A stretch of DNA of 64,000 nt from a virus, in the IMG/VR virus record IMGVR_UViG_3300027917_000033, positions 23,843 to 87,842 of that record, one strand, 5' to 3'. Shown here in pieces: positions 33,503 through 42,327 of the stretch. Every line of letters starts with the position of its first letter. The stretch's first letter is position 1. The position numbers were made by a program, and so were the translations under genes. Below the pieces are notes generated by a model. That model saw only the letters and a list, made by a program, of their open reading frames with translations, was not told the origin of the DNA and made no database searches.

Positions 33503-35098
33503 TTACATTTGAGGAGAATCTGGCCCCATTCCGAGAGCAAGCATTTGGATTTTAATCATTGATTCGTATCTCTTAACTTGATTGGCGCTGATTCCTAAAT
33601 AGTCAGCAATATCAGCCTTTTTGGGGTTGCTGCCATAGGTCTTCTTGAAGTCGGCTGGCGGGTCCACTTTGATGGCAATATATTTTATGGCCAGATCTGG
33701 CAGTTTTTCAAGTAGTGTACGCATAGCATCCCTACTAAGTAAGGAGTTAAAACTTGCGGACAACATATCCTTGTCTGCTATTTGCGACTCTAGCACATCC
33801 CTAACAGTCTTATCGCTATCATTGCTGTGTGGCTCATCAAACGATCTCGTCTGGTTGAACCTCGTTTCGACAATCTTTCTTGATATTATTGGCTGATCGC
33901 CGTTTGGATATACGTAGATTCCTTCATTTTCTACGGCTTTGACACTAACGTTATAACCAAGAAACTCGCGTTTGATTTCTGCAATTTTGATTGTCATTGC
34001 CCGGGGGAGCAAATTGGTTTCAGTTTTGATCAAATTGTTATCGATTTCAAATTTGATCGAATCTTTGGAGTTTTGTAGCATTGAGGCGATGAGCTGCAAA
34101 GCCACATCCTGGGCTTCACCCTTAACCACTCTCGTTATTTTAGTCATTGGTCTCTTATTCTCCTTTAGTATCTGGCCAAAGAATTCCCACCCGAAAGTCT
34201 TCATCAACTTGAACATCTGTTTATCGTCAAAGATGACCGACAGGTTGGGCGTCTTGGCCCTGATGATCAGATGGATCGGACTAAGGCCTTGGATGACGAT
34301 ATAGTGCGGCTTACCTTGTGACACAGTGAACTTGTCTTTTAATTTGTCATAAGCCAGCTGCATCATTTTGAGATCTGAGCCGATTATTGCTGGTCTAGAA
34401 CCATAACCAAGTTTGATCCCAGATGGGAAGGCTTGTGTTATGGTTACTTTTTTGCCTAAATCTGGTCCGGATACAATTTCGACAACATCGCCTGGCCTAA
34501 TTGGTGTTTTGTCAAACGTCCCGAACGGACCACTAAAAATTTGTCTGTGGCTGTTCCACCATGGCGTCATCGGCCCCAATATTGTGCGACCATCCCTGCT
34601 TATGGTAAACTTGGTCTGATCGTTTGGGTTACATAACAAACCACGATCACTAATAGAGACTGTTTTGGTGCTGTCCGGTGTACAAATATGAATTGTGTGC
34701 TCTGGCGGGATTGGCAAATTTTCGTTAATCAATATCGAGACGTTACCAATCTCGATGATGTTGTTATCATAAATGATCCCCTTTTTCCTGGATTTTTTGC
34801 CATTGACTAAGCATTCACCATATGCACGGTATTCTAGTGGGGTATGGTATGTTACTGAGAGGACTGCTCTCCATGCAGCGATCCAGAATTCAGTTTCTGC
34901 GGCATCTGAAAGATCTCGGTATTCACCCTTTATTGTTCTGGCTAGCTGCTTTTTGAATTCGCTTTTGTGCGGGGCCATTTCCGGGTCATCGATCAGTCTT
35001 TTGGTAATTTGATCGATGTTTATGCTTTGGTCCCGGTTGAGGTTCTTGGAGGTGAAGTTGACGAGACTTCCCCTTACGCAAAGACGGGCTACTTGCAT
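33503..35098 (-). CDS. transcription regulator-like protein with KOW-like and sigma-4-like HTH parts
   Basis: 531 residues from ATG 35098, chosen for its SD (AAGGAGCAGAAG). The middle holds a KOW-type barrel (RPGDVVEIVSGPDLGKKVTI). The last 50 residues (KKADIADYLGISANQVKRYE) form a helix-turn-helix like sigma region 4. The N-terminal part (AAETEFWIAAWRAVLSV) resembles sigma region 2 loosely. It faces away from the gp55-like sigma gene across a 92-base divergent spacer, so the pair may regulate phage transcription together. Confidence 0.45.
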   Translation of the reverse strand: MQVARLCVRGSLVNFTSKNLNRDQSINIDQITKRLIDDPEMAPHKSEFKKQLARTIKGEYRDLSDAAETEFWIAAWRAVLSVTYHTPLEYRAYGECLVNGKKSRKKGIIYDNNIIEIGNVSILINENLPIPPEHTIHICTPDSTKTVSISDRGLLCNPNDQTKFTISRDGRTILGPMTPWWNSHRQIFSGPFGTFDKTPIRPGDVVEIVSGPDLGKKVTITQAFPSGIKLGYGSRPAIIGSDLKMMQLAYDKLKDKFTVSQGKPHYIVIQGLSPIHLIIRAKTPNLSVIFDDKQMFKLMKTFGWEFFGQILKENKRPMTKITRVVKGEAQDVALQLIASMLQNSKDSIKFEIDNNLIKTETNLLPRAMTIKIAEIKREFLGYNVSVKAVENEGIYVYPNGDQPIISRKIVETRFNQTRSFDEPHSNDSDKTVRDVLESQIADKDMLSASFNSLLSRDAMRTLLEKLPDLAIKYIAIKVDPPADFKKTYGSNPKKADIADYLGISANQVKRYESMIKIQMLALGMGPDSPQM

Positions 35099-35190
35099 CT
35101 TCTGCTCCTTCTTTTTTTCTTCCCGAAATGTCAAAATATTTGGCCATTTATCTGGAGTGTATTTTACGCAATAACCTTAAGGAGACAAAA

Positions 35191-35619
35191 ATGTACGTGA
35201 TATCAGAAGAACTGGAATTTGATTGGACACAATGGCAGCAAGATGGTAATCTCTATGCCTGGGAGAGGTTGCAAGAACAAATTTACAAGATGTGCATGGG
35301 TATCGCAATTAAATTTCGCCCCATAAATGAAGAAGAGCACCGAGAACTGGCACACGAATCATTTGTGCTTACTATGGCCAAAATAAGGGATGGACGGCTT
35401 ACTTTCGACGACAGGGCTCCAGTGTTTAATCTGCTGACAACTACAATTTTCAGGCACCTGTACAGCCTAAAGAACAAAGACAGCAGGCGGCGTAACGCGA
35501 TGAATAAATACGCTAAGAAAATCTTGAATAAGTCTCAAACCAAAGAACAATTATCAACCTCGCAATTAAATCACATTTGGGACTCTCTGTCAAGTATTGG
35601 CGTTACATCGCAAAAATAA
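35191..35619 (+). CDS. late sigma factor, T4 gp55-like
   Basis: 142 residues from ATG 35191, which has AAGGAGAC before it. The region EEEHRELAHESFVLTMAKI ... FNLLTTTIFRHLYSLKNKDSRRRN follows sigma region 2, including the helix that binds the polymerase clamp and the one that melts the -10. As in gp55 there is no region 4. It would direct host RNA polymerase to late promoters. The box TTCAAATATAA may be its target. Confidence 0.65.
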   Translation: MYVISEELEFDWTQWQQDGNLYAWERLQEQIYKMCMGIAIKFRPINEEEHRELAHESFVLTMAKIRDGRLTFDDRAPVFNLLTTTIFRHLYSLKNKDSRRRNAMNKYAKKILNKSQTKEQLSTSQLNHIWDSLSSIGVTSQK

Positions 35620-35623
35620 TTAT

Positions 35624-36616
35624 ATGAAACTGAAACCAAATTTACGCCCAAGACCTAATCTACTCAAGACCCCGAAGATACCGGCATCTATATCCGTACA
35701 ACCTAAGAACGCGGTTAAAATACCTACGATTCATTCGAAGCCAATATCTGTTGTTAGAGCTGTTACAAGAAATAGGCCAAAACCGGTGGCTAGGCCAAAA
35801 CCAAGTGGCGTCCAAACAGTTTCGAAGAAAGCTTATGTTGTCAGGAAGCGGTCACTAACTAATGTCCGCCCCAGCCATCTGAGGAAAGCACACGATGCTC
35901 TTCTTGGGAAGCATACCGACAAGATAAGAGAATTGATCGGCTCCGGACATGGTAGAATATTAATTATTATTGCGTGTGGGCCGTCCGTAAATCAAGCAGA
36001 TTTCGAAAAGCTGAAAGAGCATTCAAAAATTGACTTTTTATGTGTGAACAAGCCAGACATGAGGGTTTGGCCATCTAAATATTGGGTATTCTGTGACCAG
36101 TCCCAATACAATAGGAACCAAGAATATTGGCCAGGGTATAAAGGCACCATTATCAATGCATCGTCGGTAAGGGCAAACCACCCAAAGCAGATCCTAATAA
36201 GAACATTGGCTGGTAAAGGATTTTCTAGAGATATGACTAAGGGGTTTCACATAGGTAGATCTACTACATATGCGTCAATGCAAGTGGCACTGTATATGGG
36301 ATACAACAAAATCTACATTTATGGTTGTGACATGAGTGCTGTTGATGGCCAAATGCATAGGTATGGGCAAAACCCTGACGTTTCAAACGAAAATAGGCTG
36401 AAGAGATTCGATAAAGAAGCTGAAAATTATGATTGGGCTCTTCGCGGCATGAAGCAGCATGAAATAGACAAGTTCTTTTTTTGCTCATCACATAATCCTT
36501 ATGGTTTTGCCGATATGTTTGGTAGGCTTGACCAAATAGATGCGCATATAACTATTTTGCGAGAAGCCAATGAATTAATGACCAAGAAAGAAGAATCTGA
36601 GCTAGCAAAAATATAA
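35624..36616 (+). CDS. DUF115/MAF-like protein, glycosyltransferase-related fold
   Basis: 330 residues. A basic, Pro-rich N-terminus (~90 residues) precedes a domain with IIIACGPSVNQADFEKL, a run on page of conserved Asp and Trp (DMRVWPSKYWVFCDQ), GRSTTYASMQVALYMGYNKIYIYGCDMS (in parts). This is the pattern of the DUF115 / motility-accessory-factor family and of related phage proteins, thought to act on sugars. Substrate unknown. Confidence 0.55.
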   Translation: MKLKPNLRPRPNLLKTPKIPASISVQPKNAVKIPTIHSKPISVVRAVTRNRPKPVARPKPSGVQTVSKKAYVVRKRSLTNVRPSHLRKAHDALLGKHTDKIRELIGSGHGRILIIIACGPSVNQADFEKLKEHSKIDFLCVNKPDMRVWPSKYWVFCDQSQYNRNQEYWPGYKGTIINASSVRANHPKQILIRTLAGKGFSRDMTKGFHIGRSTTYASMQVALYMGYNKIYIYGCDMSAVDGQMHRYGQNPDVSNENRLKRFDKEAENYDWALRGMKQHEIDKFFFCSSHNPYGFADMFGRLDQIDAHITILREANELMTKKEESELAKI

Positions 36617-36638
36617 TGGATTTTTAAGGGAACGCATT

Positions 36639-37151
36639 ATGGCCAAAAAGGGTGCGCCAATGGGCAAGGGAAATGTTGGTAAAACTTCTTCAAAGACTTC
36701 GGCCAAGGGTGCCCACGGAGGCGGCATTAAATTTGGCCAGGTTGTGCTTGGCAGTGGATTCAAGACTATTAACAAGGGAATCAATAAAGCAAAATCTGCA
36801 GCAAAGCTACCAAAACCAAAGAATAACATTTCTGAAAGCACAAGCCCGCTAACTAGGCCTCCAGTGTCGCTTGGGAATGGATTTGGAACAAATCCGTATC
36901 TTAGAGCTGAGGCCAAAGCCGTCAGCAAGAAATGGGGGCAGTCTGCGTTAAAGAAAGCTGCCAAGCCGCCCTCGAAAGGTGGTACCAAAGGCTCTCTGCG
37001 CCGCATGATGGGCAAGGGTGAAGGTGAGAAAATAACTAGATCTGAACTTAAGGCGGTGATTGATAACCCAAGAAGTTCTGCCAAAAAGAAGCAAAAAGCA
37101 TTAGCAATATATAATCTTGGTGGTGGGGCGAAGGGCAAAAATGGGAAATAA
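36639..37151 (+). CDS. basic Gly/Lys-rich protein
   Basis: 170 residues with about a quarter Lys. Low-complexity start (KKGAPMGKGNVGKTSSKTSAK), no hydrophobic core in the first half, and a short ordered end (EGEKITRSELKAVIDNPRSSA). Likely a nucleic-acid-binding or DNA-packing protein; not recognised. GGGAAC-type SD before the ATG. Confidence 0.55.
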   Translation: MAKKGAPMGKGNVGKTSSKTSAKGAHGGGIKFGQVVLGSGFKTINKGINKAKSAAKLPKPKNNISESTSPLTRPPVSLGNGFGTNPYLRAEAKAVSKKWGQSALKKAAKPPSKGGTKGSLRRMMGKGEGEKITRSELKAVIDNPRSSAKKKQKALAIYNLGGGAKGKNGK

Positions 37152-37185
37152 ACATTATTTGCCTGTTCATGCGTAGTCGTATTTA

Positions 37186-37809
37186 ATGTGCATGAACCTA
37201 TTAAAAAACACCAGTTGCTATTTGGCAGGCCCGGTTGAGCACGACAAGAAAGCCACATCTTGGAGACAGGATGTGGCTTCTTTCTTATCGGCCAGAAGCG
37301 TCAGATCGTACGACCCGCTAATTAAACCACCATGGTTGGACGACATATGCCATGTTGATCCGTCTTTATATAAAAAAGCACTAGACGGCGAAACGCAGGT
37401 AGACGAAATAAACGGCAAAACGATCGAAATAAAGCCGAGCGACGTTATCGAAGCAAATCATATGATGCGTGTTGCTTGCATGCGTATCGTACACGCGGTT
37501 GATTGGGTGATCTGTTATTTGCCCATCAAATTCACTGTTGGAACGTTCGAAGAAATATTCGAAGCAATCCGAGTCGGCAAACCTGTGTTCTTCTGCTGTC
37601 CTAATGGCATACCGTCAACATGGATCTTGTCTGCTGTTGCACGGAATATGAACGAACGAGAGCGCTATTTCTTTGAAGATTGGGATTCACTAAAAGAGCA
37701 TATTGTTAGCATAGATATGGGTCTTGTAAAGTTGGACCCAGTTAAGTGGATGTTTTTGGCGTGGCTCGACTGGGACAAGTACCCGATAGAAACACCGGCA
37801 TGGAGGTGA
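37186..37809 (+). CDS. nucleoside 2-deoxyribosyltransferase-like protein
   Basis: 207 residues. CYLAGPVEHDKKATSWR and the later VGTFEEIFEAIRVGKPVFF match the strand-turn and catalytic Glu helix of the nucleoside 2-deoxyribosyltransferase superfamily, which exchanges bases on deoxyribose or splits the N-glycosidic bond of deoxynucleotides. It heads a four-gene nucleotide cluster with almost no spacing (3 bases to the next gene). Confidence 0.65.
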   Translation: MCMNLLKNTSCYLAGPVEHDKKATSWRQDVASFLSARSVRSYDPLIKPPWLDDICHVDPSLYKKALDGETQVDEINGKTIEIKPSDVIEANHMMRVACMRIVHAVDWVICYLPIKFTVGTFEEIFEAIRVGKPVFFCCPNGIPSTWILSAVARNMNERERYFFEDWDSLKEHIVSIDMGLVKLDPVKWMFLAWLDWDKYPIETPAWR

Positions 37810-37812
37810 AAA

Positions 37813-38481
37813 ATGTATAATATAACCGGGAAAATGGAAATCAACATGATCACTCCGGAGATTGATCCCGCCGCAACATCGAACTTTGCCATGAAATATA
37901 GATGCCCGGCAATTGTAATGAAGCCAGAATTTGTTCCGGCCATGATTGTTGATAGGTCAGCGAAGAGCGGGCAGTATAAAATTATTTCCGCAATCGATTT
38001 CCCAAACGGTAAGAATTTTGCCCTAGATAAGCTCAAGAACATTGATCCGATGGGGTTGGAAGTTGATGGTATGGATATCCTACTGTCGCAGAGGGCCGAA
38101 ATAGATGTGATGAATGAGCTGAAGACTCTGAAAGAGTTGATCAGGCAGACGATAAACCCGGCCATGAGCATCAGGGTTGTTCTTAGATGTCATAGTTCTG
38201 AATGGAGTAACGTTAAGAACTGTTTTGAAGCAATCAAGAAGCACGCCCCCGATATGATTCGTGTAGACCCACATCTTGAATTGCCTAAAGTCGGTTTGGA
38301 AGAACATATTGAGTGTTATAGGAAACTGCGCGAAGTGATTGCCAAGCCAGTTAAAATCTCTGGTAATGTTGATCTAAAGACCATCGAAGAGATTAGTAAA
38401 ATAGATAAGAATGCCAGATTCGACGTCAATCCGAAGCAGGCATATAATATCGTGAACGAATTAAACAAAAGAGAGGAATAA
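37813..38481 (+). CDS. DeoC-like aldolase (TIM barrel), catalytic Lys not obvious
   Basis: 222 residues. The order of segments follows deoxyribose-phosphate aldolase: PAIVMKPEFVPAM, AIDFPNGKNFALDK, GMDILLSQ, IRVVLRCH, MIRVDPHL, VKISGNVDLKTIEEI. In DeoC the Schiff-base lysine is in V-K-T-S-T; the matching strand here reads IRVDPH, so classical aldolase chemistry is uncertain. The later VKISG keeps a lysine. The role in the cluster is unknown; it could handle deoxyribose from the transferase reaction. Confidence 0.55.
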   Translation: MYNITGKMEINMITPEIDPAATSNFAMKYRCPAIVMKPEFVPAMIVDRSAKSGQYKIISAIDFPNGKNFALDKLKNIDPMGLEVDGMDILLSQRAEIDVMNELKTLKELIRQTINPAMSIRVVLRCHSSEWSNVKNCFEAIKKHAPDMIRVDPHLELPKVGLEEHIECYRKLREVIAKPVKISGNVDLKTIEEISKIDKNARFDVNPKQAYNIVNELNKREE

Positions 38482-39738
38482 ATGTTTAATACTAACGACA
38501 TCTTCCATCCAGGCAAATTGACTATCTGCATGGATGCCAGTGCAGGGAGTTCTGGCAAGGGAAAAGTAGCATCATTCATCTGCGAACACGCAGACAATTG
38601 GCAATTTTGTTGCAACACGTTCTCGGCTCAGGCTGGACATTGGGTGAAATTCGAAGATAAAACATACTTTTATCAGACCTTCAATAGCTGTGCATATTCT
38701 GATAAGTATGAAAAGATGTACATAGGGCCCGGCGCTTCTATGGAATACGAGGCCTTTTTCAACGAGATGGAAGAGAACAATATTGCGCCGGAAAGAATAG
38801 GCATCCACCCGCTATGCGCAATCATTCAAGGCAAAGACGCCGCTTTTGAACGCGGAGAAGTGGATCTGGATGGAAATCCGGCCAAACACACGGGAACTAT
38901 GGAGAAAGGTTCTACTTGCCACGGGGTGGGAGTCTGTCGTGCCAGGCGCGTCCTGCGCAGATCAGATGTCTTGTTGGCCAAAGACGTGCCAGAATTGCAA
39001 AGGTTTGTATGCGATACGACCGAGGAGATCACAGGCCGTTTGGAAGCTGGTCAGGCTGGGCTCCTTGAGATAGCACAAGGATTCCAGTTAAGTCTAATGT
39101 TGGAGAAAATGTACCCGTTTACAACAAGTAGGAATGTTACCGTTGCCGCTGGCTTCGATGATATGATGCTGCCAATAAAGTACGCTGGTGATATCGTCAT
39201 GAATTGCCGCACATATCCGATTAGGATTAACAGCAACAAATACCTTGACCCAGATGACGGCCACCATCTGGTATGGGATGAAATAGAGCAATATAAGAAA
39301 GAGGGCAGGGAGATTACGATATACAAAGGCGATTCAGGACCTGGATACAGTGACCAAAAGGAAATCAGTTGGGATCATCTGACCGAAATCAGCGGGTCGC
39401 CAGAACCCATAATGGAAATGACATCCGTAACCAAGCTTCCTAGGAGGGTGTTCACATTCAGCCAAGAAAATATCAAGCAAGCGATCAAGTACAATGACAC
39501 TGGTTGCACGATTTATTTGTCGGTGAATTTTGCTAACTATGTCGATCATGAAATTACAGGCAAACGTGGCGTGGTGGAACAGCCAGCGCTAATTGGTGAT
39601 AATCTTACTAGCAAATTTAAGGTATGGATACAGCGTAACATATTACCGCTGCTGGGCGATAATGTCAAGTTGCGGTTTGTTGGCACCGGACCCCTTACTG
39701 ATGACATGATTGTGGTTGGCGAAACATGGCCGGAATGA
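38482..39738 (+). CDS. adenylosuccinate synthetase family, PurZ-like (catalytic Asp replaced)
   Basis: 418 residues. PurA signatures are clear: a GTP-binding loop GSSGKGKVAS (22-31), QAGHW, GTMEKGSTCHGVGVCRAR, EIAQGFQLSLML, YPFTTSRNVTVAAG. In PurA the loop reads G-D-E-G-K-G-K, its Asp being the catalytic base; here Ser23 takes that place. Asp-to-Ser is the change reported for phage PurZ, which acts on dGMP on the way to 2-aminoadenine. MazZ and DatZ, the usual partners, are not in this window, so a Z genome is possible but not shown. It begins right at the end of the DeoC-like gene. Confidence 0.75.
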   Translation: MFNTNDIFHPGKLTICMDASAGSSGKGKVASFICEHADNWQFCCNTFSAQAGHWVKFEDKTYFYQTFNSCAYSDKYEKMYIGPGASMEYEAFFNEMEENNIAPERIGIHPLCAIIQGKDAAFERGEVDLDGNPAKHTGTMEKGSTCHGVGVCRARRVLRRSDVLLAKDVPELQRFVCDTTEEITGRLEAGQAGLLEIAQGFQLSLMLEKMYPFTTSRNVTVAAGFDDMMLPIKYAGDIVMNCRTYPIRINSNKYLDPDDGHHLVWDEIEQYKKEGREITIYKGDSGPGYSDQKEISWDHLTEISGSPEPIMEMTSVTKLPRRVFTFSQENIKQAIKYNDTGCTIYLSVNFANYVDHEITGKRGVVEQPALIGDNLTSKFKVWIQRNILPLLGDNVKLRFVGTGPLTDDMIVVGETWPE

Positions 39739-40724
39739 AGAAAATTGTGATCACTGGCGGTGCGGGCTACATCGGGTCGCTTCTCACTGGCAAGTTTATA
39801 GACAGTGGGTATGAAGTCGCGGTCATTGATAAGTTATTGTTCGGTGGCGATCATATGCTGTGCTATAATCGTGACCAATTTTCTTTGCACCCATATGATA
39901 TAATGGATATGCCAGATGGTCTGCTTAGCTCGATATGCAGTGGTGCCGATGCAGTTGTACATTTGGCAGCATTGGTTGGCTTCCCGGCCTGTCAGCAAGT
40001 AGGCCCTTCCGTGTCTAAACGTTACAATGTTGATACCACAAAGAAAATGTTTGATATTGCGAATGCCGAAGGAGTGGAGAGATTCGTTTTTGCATCTACA
40101 TACAGCAATTATGGTAAATCATCAGATGGTAAGCCTGTAACTGAGGAATCGCCTCTAAATCCACAATCAATATATGCCGAAAACAAAATAGAGTCAGAAG
40201 AGCTTCTGTTAAATGCCAATACCGATTGTAAACCTCTTGTTTTGAGGCTATCTACACTGTTCGGCGCTTCACCGAGGACACGATTCGACTTAATAGTAAA
40301 CCAGTTTGTACTCGAAGCCCTGACTCATGGAAAGATAATAATCTACCAGAAAAACTATCGCCGGTCGTTCTGTCATGTGTATGATGTAATCTTATGCATG
40401 CATCAAGCCATTGCTGAATGGGATCTAGACTCGTATGATGATGTATGGAACGTCGGGAGCAATCAGCATAATATGTCTAAAGAAGAGGTCATCAGTTTGA
40501 TCAAATCCAAGATTCCGCTTGAAGTGGAATACAAAGATTTGTCGTTTGGTGGTGATATGAGAGACATCACAGTGTCTTTTGACAAGATTATATCAAAGCA
40601 TGGCTTCGAGCCTAAGATATCAGTTATGGGTGGAATCAGAGAAATCAAACAGATTATACAAACCGGGTTGGTTAAGAATCCGTTTGACGACAAGTATAGA
40701 AATGCTAAGTTTATCGTCAGTTAG
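39726..40724 (+). CDS. NAD-dependent epimerase/dehydratase (extended SDR)
   Basis: 332 residues. KIVITGGAGYIGSLL is the NAD-binding turn; VVHLAALVG, FVFASTYSNYG and the catalytic YAENK (Y-x-x-x-K) complete the extended SDR pattern, and YRRSFCHVYDV the C-terminal substrate region. Family members change nucleotide sugars. In this cluster it may prepare a sugar for DNA or surface modification. Overlaps the PurZ-like gene by 13 bases. Confidence 0.85.
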   Translation: MAGMKKIVITGGAGYIGSLLTGKFIDSGYEVAVIDKLLFGGDHMLCYNRDQFSLHPYDIMDMPDGLLSSICSGADAVVHLAALVGFPACQQVGPSVSKRYNVDTTKKMFDIANAEGVERFVFASTYSNYGKSSDGKPVTEESPLNPQSIYAENKIESEELLLNANTDCKPLVLRLSTLFGASPRTRFDLIVNQFVLEALTHGKIIIYQKNYRRSFCHVYDVILCMHQAIAEWDLDSYDDVWNVGSNQHNMSKEEVISLIKSKIPLEVEYKDLSFGGDMRDITVSFDKIISKHGFEPKISVMGGIREIKQIIQTGLVKNPFDDKYRNAKFIVS

Positions 40725-41272
40725 ATCATAAAGACTGACTTCAATTCAGAAATGAACTTTTCCACTTCTTCGTTGGTGTGTCCCTTCTTCATTCTTTTTA
40801 TGCCGTCGCATATGAGTTGAACATTGGATTTCGTGTAATCCGTCCCACTCTTTAAATCTATCCGCACCGCAAACAAGTCACCCCTTTGGTGCGTCATTTC
40901 TATCCCGCTCATAGCACATCTTCCGTTCTGTTTGCTCCAAAGATCGTCTAGGAAATCTAATGATAAATCATATTTAAGCGAATTTTTCTCACTGATCCTG
41001 CGAATATGAGACATCTGGTCGGTAAGAAACCTTCTTGGGCTCGACTGCTTTGATTTTGAATCCGTATCGGCATTTCTGGTTATGTTTTTCTTGTTTTTCT
41101 TGTACCATTTGCTCCATCTTTCACGTCTTTCTTTTACAAACTTTGGGTCACCCGATCTTTTCTTATTGTAGGCTGATAAGATTGCCAGTGCGCATTCGCG
41201 GCACTTGGCGGAGTTGTAAAAAGGAACATCCTTGTCGTTTGCACCACATATCTTACAAAATCGCATTTTCAA
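40721..41272 (-). CDS. HNH-type endonuclease-like protein
   Basis: 183 residues. N-terminal Cys pairs (CKICGA, CREC), basic linker (RRERWSKWYKKNKKN), then a domain with WSKQNGRCAMSGIEMTH, VRIDLKSGTDYTKSNVQLIC and a closing helix, the layout of stand-alone phage HNH nucleases. The usual first His of HNH is not evident, so activity is uncertain. Free-standing and convergent with the epimerase gene. Confidence 0.6.
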   Translation of the reverse strand: MKMRFCKICGANDKDVPFYNSAKCRECALAILSAYNKKRSGDPKFVKERRERWSKWYKKNKKNITRNADTDSKSKQSSPRRFLTDQMSHIRRISEKNSLKYDLSLDFLDDLWSKQNGRCAMSGIEMTHQRGDLFAVRIDLKSGTDYTKSNVQLICDGIKRMKKGHTNEEVEKFISELKSVFMI

Positions 41273-41301
41273 GCAAACCTAAATTAGACGTTTTGGACAG
41301 C

Positions 41302-41313
41302 TTTCAAATACTT
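41302..41313 (+). promoter_or_regulatory. possible promoter box TTTCAAATACTT
   Basis: A looser match to TTCAAATATAA, 20 bases before ATG 41334 rather than 25-26. Listed because the gene behind it is isolated, has a strong SD and its own terminator. Confidence 0.25.
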
Positions 41314-41333
41314 TTGACTTGAGGAGACAAGAG

Positions 41334-41729
41334 ATGGCCAGTCAGCCAGCAAATGCGAGTATTAGGGTTCACCGCCGGATTCGCTCATACCGGCAGATGA
41401 TCCGGCACAATAATGTGAAGGCCATGGTCAATCGGATGAGGCCGTTGATCATGTCCATGCCGGGTCGTGAGACTCAGATTCTTAGCACTTTCGATGGAGA
41501 TGCCAATATCGTGCAGACCAACCTCACATCTGATCGCCGGGGCCTGCCGATTGTCAGGTACCTCAGGCCTGTGGTGCCGTTCCAGACGGCAGCCGAGAAC
41601 ATCGCCGGGCTTAACTTCCCCGTGGTGATTGGCCAGGACAAGTTCCTGGAGAAGAGCGATGCGAATGTCGCAGACGATCTCCACGAGAATGCCCGGGATA
41701 CGGATGCTGGCCAGGCCAACTTCCGGTAA
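41334..41729 (+). CDS. isolated GC-rich hypothetical protein, probably highly expressed
   Basis: 131 residues from ATG 41334 behind a strong SD (GAGGAGAC). Arg-rich helical start (RVHRRIRSYRQMIR), then a beta-containing part with VRYLRPVVPF. Codon use is GC-rich compared with the genes to its left. It is a single-gene unit closed by a strong terminator. Function unknown. Confidence 0.7.
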   Translation: MASQPANASIRVHRRIRSYRQMIRHNNVKAMVNRMRPLIMSMPGRETQILSTFDGDANIVQTNLTSDRRGLPIVRYLRPVVPFQTAAENIAGLNFPVVIGQDKFLEKSDANVADDLHENARDTDAGQANFR

Positions 41730-41750
41730 TATGGGGAATAGGGAACTCAG

Positions 41751-41790
41751 AAAGGGAGGAGAGATTTTCTCTCCTCCCTTTCATTATTAT
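41751..41790. terminator. strong intrinsic terminator
   Basis: AAAGGGAGGAGAGA (41751-41764) pairs with TCTCTCCTCCCTTT (41769-41782), 14 bp without mismatch, followed by a T-rich stretch. It ends the plus-strand gene and may also stop the long minus-strand region coming from the right. Confidence 0.85.
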
Positions 41791-41891
41791 ACAGATGCAC
41801 ACTGTTGGGACGCATCTAGAAAACGAGTACCCAAATAAGGCGTTTAGTATGACGCTGACTCTTTCCGGCTATTCTGGCCCGCAGAGTTAAG

Positions 41892-42308
41892 TTAAGTCGT
41901 CTCCACCCTGAGCTGCGATGCTGGGCACAAGTATTCACCAGGTCTCTTGTATCCATCAGGCATCTCCCACGACTCTACCCACCAGTAGAATTCTGGTCCC
42001 CAGTGATGCTCACGCGAGATCCTACACTTCTTCCCCTGAAGCTTAGGTGCACATACACTACCTGGCCCGATGCCTGGACAGTCTTCGCAGTTGACATCTA
42101 CGTAGTCACCTACTTTCACAGTTCTCTCCTGAACACTACGTTGCTCGGCGTTAAGGGTATTCCAGAACCCTTGCAGTCGGAGCATTTCTGCCGTTGTCGG
42201 CAGGTGGGCGTCCCTGCATTTCTCGTTGCAGTAATGCCACTCATACCAAGCAAGGCCACAGCTCCCGCAGGAGTGGAACGTCTTGCCACAGCTCTTGCAC
42301 TTGCCCAT
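41892..42308 (-). CDS. cysteine-rich zinc-finger protein
   Basis: 138 residues. CKSCGKTFHSCGSCG and CNEKCRDAH form a compact zinc cluster at the N-terminus; later CEDCPGIGPGSVC gives a second site. GC-rich codon use. Last gene of the long minus-strand accessory region. Function unknown. Confidence 0.65.
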   Translation of the reverse strand: MGKCKSCGKTFHSCGSCGLAWYEWHYCNEKCRDAHLPTTAEMLRLQGFWNTLNAEQRSVQERTVKVGDYVDVNCEDCPGIGPGSVCAPKLQGKKCRISREHHWGPEFYWWVESWEMPDGYKRPGEYLCPASQLRVETT

Positions 42309-42327
42309 GGTTCACCTCACTTCCCGT

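Noticed and set aside
36602-37258. 218-residue minus-strand open frame
   Set aside because: It mirrors the Lys/Gly-rich gene 36639-37151, which explains its Pro/Leu/Phe composition.
38482-39738. Stating that the genome contains 2-aminoadenine (Z)
   Set aside because: The Ser for Asp exchange fits PurZ, but MazZ, DatZ and a proven DpoZ are absent from the window and base composition cannot be read from the sequence.
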